A stretch of DNA of 33,783 bases from Zoogloea sp. (GTDB lineage: Bacteria > Pseudomonadota > Gammaproteobacteria > Burkholderiales > Rhodocyclaceae): contig WBTZ01000052.1 in the NCBI GenBank assembly GCA_009026175.1, positions 1 through 33,783 on the forward strand, in the 5' to 3' direction. How positions within the stretch are numbered: position 1 is the first letter of the stretch; every line of letters begins with the position of its first letter. Below the pieces are notes generated by a model that saw nothing but the letters and a program-made list of their open reading frames with translations, was not told the DNA's origin and did no database searches. The position numbers and the translations under genes were made by a program. Below, piece after piece: positions 30,635 through 33,783 of the stretch.

Positions 30635-32971
30635 TCAGGCGACGGCCGGGGTGCTCAGGTGGCTGCGCAGAGGCAGGCGCAGCTCGAAGGTGCTGCCGAC
30701 GCCGGGTTCGCTGCTGACGATGACATTGCCGCCATGACGTTCGGCCACGGTCTTGACGATCACCAGGCCGAGGCCGACCCCGCTGGGCCGGTCGCGTCCC
30801 TCGCCGACGATCCGGCTGAAGCGCCGGAACAGCCGGGGCAGGGCGTCGGCGGGTATTCCCGCGCCCTGGTCGCGGACCCGGATGACCCAGTCGGGCCCCT
30901 CGGCGGACAGGCTGACGGAGACGCTGCTGTTGGCATCTCCGTATTTGATGGCGTTGGTCAGCAGGTTGATCACCGCCCGGCGCAGCAGGGAGAAATCGCC
31001 CCTGACGATGGCCTCCTCCCGTTCCGCATCGCGTGTATCGACGGAGATGCGGATTCCCCGTGCATGGGCCTGCGGCCAGACTTCGTCGGCGGCCGAATCC
31101 ACCAGGCCGGCCAGATCGAGTTCGACGAAGTCCTTGGGGTCCGAGCCCTCGGCGCGTACCAGGCGGAACAGGCCGTCGGCGAGGTCGAGGGCGGAGCGGG
31201 CGTAGCGTGCGATCCGCGGGATCTGCTCGGCCTGCAGGGCGGGCTCGTCCCGGTAGCCGTCGATCAGGGTCAGGATGGAAGCCAGCGGGGCACGCAGGTC
31301 GTGGGACAGGAAGTGCATGGTGTCCTCGCGGCTGCGCTGGGCTTCGTGCATGGCGGTCACGTCGGCCAGGCCGATGACGCGCCCCGGCCGGCCGCTGGAC
31401 TCCGAAAAGAGATCGGCCACTGACACCAGCAGATAGCGCTTCTTGTCGGGTGACAACTCGAACTGGCGGGTTCCCGAAAAGCCGCTGAGGTCCGGCAGGC
31501 CATCCCGCATCGGCAGGTAGCTGGGCCAGGGCAGGCCGCGCAGGGCGGCCAGCAATGCGTCGCTGCGGAAGGCGCGGAGGAGATGGCGGGCGCGTTCGTT
31601 GTGCAGGATCACCCGGTCGAGCTGGTCGATCACCACCACGCCGATGGGCAGGTGCTCGAGGGTGTCGGAAATGAAGCGGCGGACGTCACGTTGGTGCTGG
31701 GCCGCCTGCCGCACGATGCGGATGCGCTGCTCCAGGGGGTCGGCCGTGCTCCGGCCGAACTCATCCACCGGCAGGCCCAGGGGGGTGCCTTCGCGGCCCA
31801 GGGCAAGCAGCTCGGCGTCGAGATAGCGCTGCGCGGATTCGAGGCGGCGCCAGCTCCACAGCGGGTAGGCCATCATGCAGCCGAGCACGGCAGGGGCAGG
31901 GCCGAACCAGGCATTGCCCCACAACAGCGCGATGGCCGCCACCACCAGCGCGGTGCTGGCGAGCGCGAAGGCGGCCAGCAGTCCGGTACGCGCCTCGGCG
32001 TAGAGCAGGACGAGCATCAGGACCGCCACCAGGGCGGCGGCCACCGCAGCGGCAATCCATGGTGGCAGGAGATGCACGCCGGTATCGTGGCGCAGGGCGT
32101 CGAAGACGTTGGCCTGGACCTCCACACCGGGCATCGGCCGGGAGAGGCCGGAGGTGGGAGTGGGAACGGCGTCGCCCATGCCGGTGGCGGTCGCTCCGAT
32201 CAGCAGGATCTTGCCGCGTAGCGCGGAGGCCGGGACCTCGCCACTCAGGACAGCCTGGTAGGAATAATGGGTGTATGTCCCCGGGGGACCGGCGAAAGGA
32301 ATGCGCAGCCAGTCGGCACGCTGCCACTGCTGGTGGTCCGTGCCACTTTCGTCGGCAGGGGGCGGGAAGTTCCGGGCCGCCTGGGGCTCGACGAGGCGCA
32401 GCAGGGCCAGGGCGAGCTGCGGGTGATGAGCGCCACCGAAGCCCTCCCACAGGTACACGCTGCGTGCGATGCCGTCCGGGTCGAACTCGGTCTGGCTGTG
32501 GCCGAGTGCGGCTGCCGCCTCGGCGAAGGGCGGAAGCGGCAGGGTCTCACCGCTGAGAACCGCACCGGTCACGGCCTGGGCGAGGGGCAGGATGACCTGG
32601 CCATGACGGCGGATGGCCTGGGCGAGGGCGGTGTCGGCACCCGGGTCATCGCGGCTGGGGGCGTCCAGGAGGATATCGAGGACGACGGCGGACGAGCCGG
32701 CGACGCGCGCCCGCTCGATCAGGTCGGCGTGGACGCGTCGGGACCAGGGCCAGGGGCCGATGCGGGACAGGCTTGCATCATCGATGGAGATGACGACAAC
32801 GTCAGCGCTGACCGGGCGTGACCAGGAGGACAAGACCCCGTCATAGATGGACTGGTCGATACGCCAGAGCCAGCCCTCCGCCGCCGACAGGACGGCAAGC
32901 AGCACGCAGAACAGCGTGACGGCAAACCACTCCAGGGTAGGGCGGCGCAGGGGAGCAGGGGGGGATCTCAC
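30635..32971 (-). CDS. CHASE2 domain sensor histidine kinase
   Basis: A 778-residue transmembrane kinase. A first membrane segment (FAVTLFCVLLAVLSAAEGWL) leads into an extracytoplasmic CHASE2 domain (~35-300; VVVISIDDASLSRIGPWPWSR, LRGKILLIGATATGMGD). Three hydrophobic segments follow (~305-390), then a PAS-like domain (LPIGVVVIDQLDRVILHN), HisKA with H557 in HFLSHDLRAPLAS, and HATPase motifs NLLTNAIKYG, DQGAGIP and GVGLGLVIVK. GTG 32971 overlaps the upstream gene's TGA (GTGA), suggesting coupling; ATG 33049 would add 26 residues and overlap by 82 nt. No response regulator is adjacent. The upstream FecR/FN3-like exported protein is a likely sensing partner. Confidence 0.9.
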   Translation of the reverse strand: MRSPPAPLRRPTLEWFAVTLFCVLLAVLSAAEGWLWRIDQSIYDGVLSSWSRPVSADVVVISIDDASLSRIGPWPWSRRVHADLIERARVAGSSAVVLDILLDAPSRDDPGADTALAQAIRRHGQVILPLAQAVTGAVLSGETLPLPPFAEAAAALGHSQTEFDPDGIARSVYLWEGFGGAHHPQLALALLRLVEPQAARNFPPPADESGTDHQQWQRADWLRIPFAGPPGTYTHYSYQAVLSGEVPASALRGKILLIGATATGMGDAVPTPTSGLSRPMPGVEVQANVFDALRHDTGVHLLPPWIAAAVAAALVAVLMLVLLYAEARTGLLAAFALASTALVVAAIALLWGNAWFGPAPAVLGCMMAYPLWSWRRLESAQRYLDAELLALGREGTPLGLPVDEFGRSTADPLEQRIRIVRQAAQHQRDVRRFISDTLEHLPIGVVVIDQLDRVILHNERARHLLRAFRSDALLAALRGLPWPSYLPMRDGLPDLSGFSGTRQFELSPDKKRYLLVSVADLFSESSGRPGRVIGLADVTAMHEAQRSREDTMHFLSHDLRAPLASILTLIDGYRDEPALQAEQIPRIARYARSALDLADGLFRLVRAEGSDPKDFVELDLAGLVDSAADEVWPQAHARGIRISVDTRDAEREEAIVRGDFSLLRRAVINLLTNAIKYGDANSSVSVSLSAEGPDWVIRVRDQGAGIPADALPRLFRRFSRIVGEGRDRPSGVGLGLVIVKTVAERHGGNVIVSSEPGVGSTFELRLPLRSHLSTPAVA

Positions 32972-33783
32972 GGACTTGGACGGTCGGGAGACGACAGGGA
33001 CCAGGTCAGCAGCGGAAGGAGCGGGCGCAGTGTCTGGGTGCCGGACCATGGGGACACGCCCCCGTCGGGATCACGGGCGCGAAGGCGCAGGTAGTAGCTG
33101 CCCAGCGCCGGTGAGGGCCAGGTGACGGCGGCTTCGCCGATGTTCTCCTCGAGGAGGATCTTCTGGAAGTCCTCGTCGGCTGCGATCTGGATGTCGTAGA
33201 TCTGGCCCGGCACACCTTGCCAGGCAAACCGGAGGCGGTTGTTGAAGACGCTCAGCTGAGCTCCCGCGGGAGGCTGACGGATGTCACAGACGGCGGTCCT
33301 GCTCCAGGGGCCGGGTCGGCCGTCCGGGCGCAGGCTGGCCACGCGCCAGCTGTGACGTCCTGGGGGAAGGGCCGCCTCGATGTTCAGGGTGTCGGTCTCG
33401 CGATCGACGAGCGGCCGCTCGAAGCCTTCGGGGCCGGCAATCTGGACACGATAGCGAGAGCCGCTCTCCGGGCCGGGAGTCCAGCTCAGGGCGCCATCCG
33501 TGGCCGGGCTCGGGGGCGTGGGGCGGGCGCGCAGCGCGAAACGGGTGGTGCTGTCGTAGCCCTCCAGTCCCGTCTCGTCGATGGCCCGCACGCGCAGCAC
33601 GTAGTCTCCGTCGGGCAGTCCCTTGTAGCGCACCACCGGGCTGCTCAAGCGGTCGGCGGATACCATGTCGCTGAAGTTCTCGTCGCGGGCGAGCTGGGCC
33701 CGGTAGGCCGTCGCACCGGTCAGCGGCGTGATGGGGATGGCCAGGTCGACCTGCTCGAGGACGGGCGGGATGTTCACATGCGG
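32968..33783 (-). CDS. FecR/FN3-like exported protein, C-terminal part (cut by window edge)
   Basis: The frame enters from the right edge without a start (codons before GTG 33777 are still open), so this is a C-terminal fragment of ~271 residues. It consists of repeated beta-sandwich, fibronectin-III-like units: YRAQLARDENFSDMV, then GLPDGDYVLRVRAIDETGLEG, YRVQIAGPEGF, LPPGRHSWRVASLRPDG, YDIQIAADEDFQKIL and GSYYLRLRARDPDGGVSPW. This repeat style is typical of the C-terminal half of FecR-domain proteins paired with CHASE2 kinases in betaproteobacteria; the FecR and any LysM domains would lie outside the window. Its TGA overlaps the kinase GTG, so the two are translated together. Confidence 0.75.
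   Translation of the reverse strand, partial: PHVNIPPVLEQVDLAIPITPLTGATAYRAQLARDENFSDMVSADRLSSPVVRYKGLPDGDYVLRVRAIDETGLEGYDSTTRFALRARPTPPSPATDGALSWTPGPESGSRYRVQIAGPEGFERPLVDRETDTLNIEAALPPGRHSWRVASLRPDGRPGPWSRTAVCDIRQPPAGAQLSVFNNRLRFAWQGVPGQIYDIQIAADEDFQKILLEENIGEAAVTWPSPALGSYYLRLRARDPDGGVSPWSGTQTLRPLLPLLTWSLSSPDRPSP

Overview
The window is a GC-rich (roughly two-thirds G+C by eye) chromosomal segment of a betaproteobacterium. Gene content and order (dnaA / rpmH-rnpA-yidD-yidC-mnmE, then DUF4390-ntrY-ntrX-trkA-trkH-hemE-priA) and protein style suggest Rhodocyclales (Azospira/Azoarcus/Dechloromonas relatives). That placement is an inference from recalled gene order, not from a search. It reads as origin-proximal core genome, followed on the right by more variable regulatory and signalling genes. 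I see no rRNA, tRNA, CRISPR array, insertion sequence or prophage.

Layout. 1-4384: the 5' end of dnaA (minus strand) diverges from rpmH-rnpA-yidD-yidC-mnmE (plus strand). A perfect DnaA box overlaps the likely dnaA promoter. 4414-7628: an AlaC-type aminotransferase between two clear terminators, a Tam-type methyltransferase, then two parS centromere sites 70 bp apart, the second overlapping the probable start codon of a spermidine-synthase-like gene. 7634-15838: a tightly packed plus-strand run of rsmB, a DUF4390 exported protein, an NtrY-like kinase, an NtrX-like regulator whose AAA+ domain has lost its ATPase and sigma-54 motifs, trkA and trkH. 15933-19614: hemE and priA, separated by a 376-bp AT-rich gene-free stretch (17061-17436) with clustered DnaA boxes that looks like a replication origin. 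19756-21797: a small exported Ala/Lys/Pro protein resembling acid-shock protein Asr, then a PaiB-like and an AhpD-like gene divergent from a MarR regulator, with palindromic operator candidates between them. 21835-24689: a Fur-box promoter driving a small ORF and a cysteine-rich DUF2325 protein, abutting a convergent MFS transporter. 24888-27245: a coupled operon of a single-domain response regulator, a CheC-type phosphatase and a PAS-PAS-GGDEF diguanylate cyclase. 27273-33783 (minus strand): FecR/FN3-like exported protein (cut by the window edge), CHASE2 sensor kinase, AsmA-family protein and a nitronate monooxygenase-like enzyme.

How it fits together. The left two-thirds serves replication initiation and segregation (dnaA, oriC-like region, parS, priA), ribosome and tRNA maturation (rpmH, rnpA, rsmB, mnmE), membrane protein insertion (yidC, yidD), potassium uptake (trkA, trkH) and haem synthesis (hemE). 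The right third senses and adapts: iron (Fur box), redox or xenobiotic stress (MarR/AhpD-like), c-di-GMP signalling and envelope sensing (FecR/CHASE2). The points most worth following up are the oriC-like region, the parS/start-codon overlap, the Fur-box DUF2325 operon, the degenerate NtrX and the CheC-diguanylate cyclase module.
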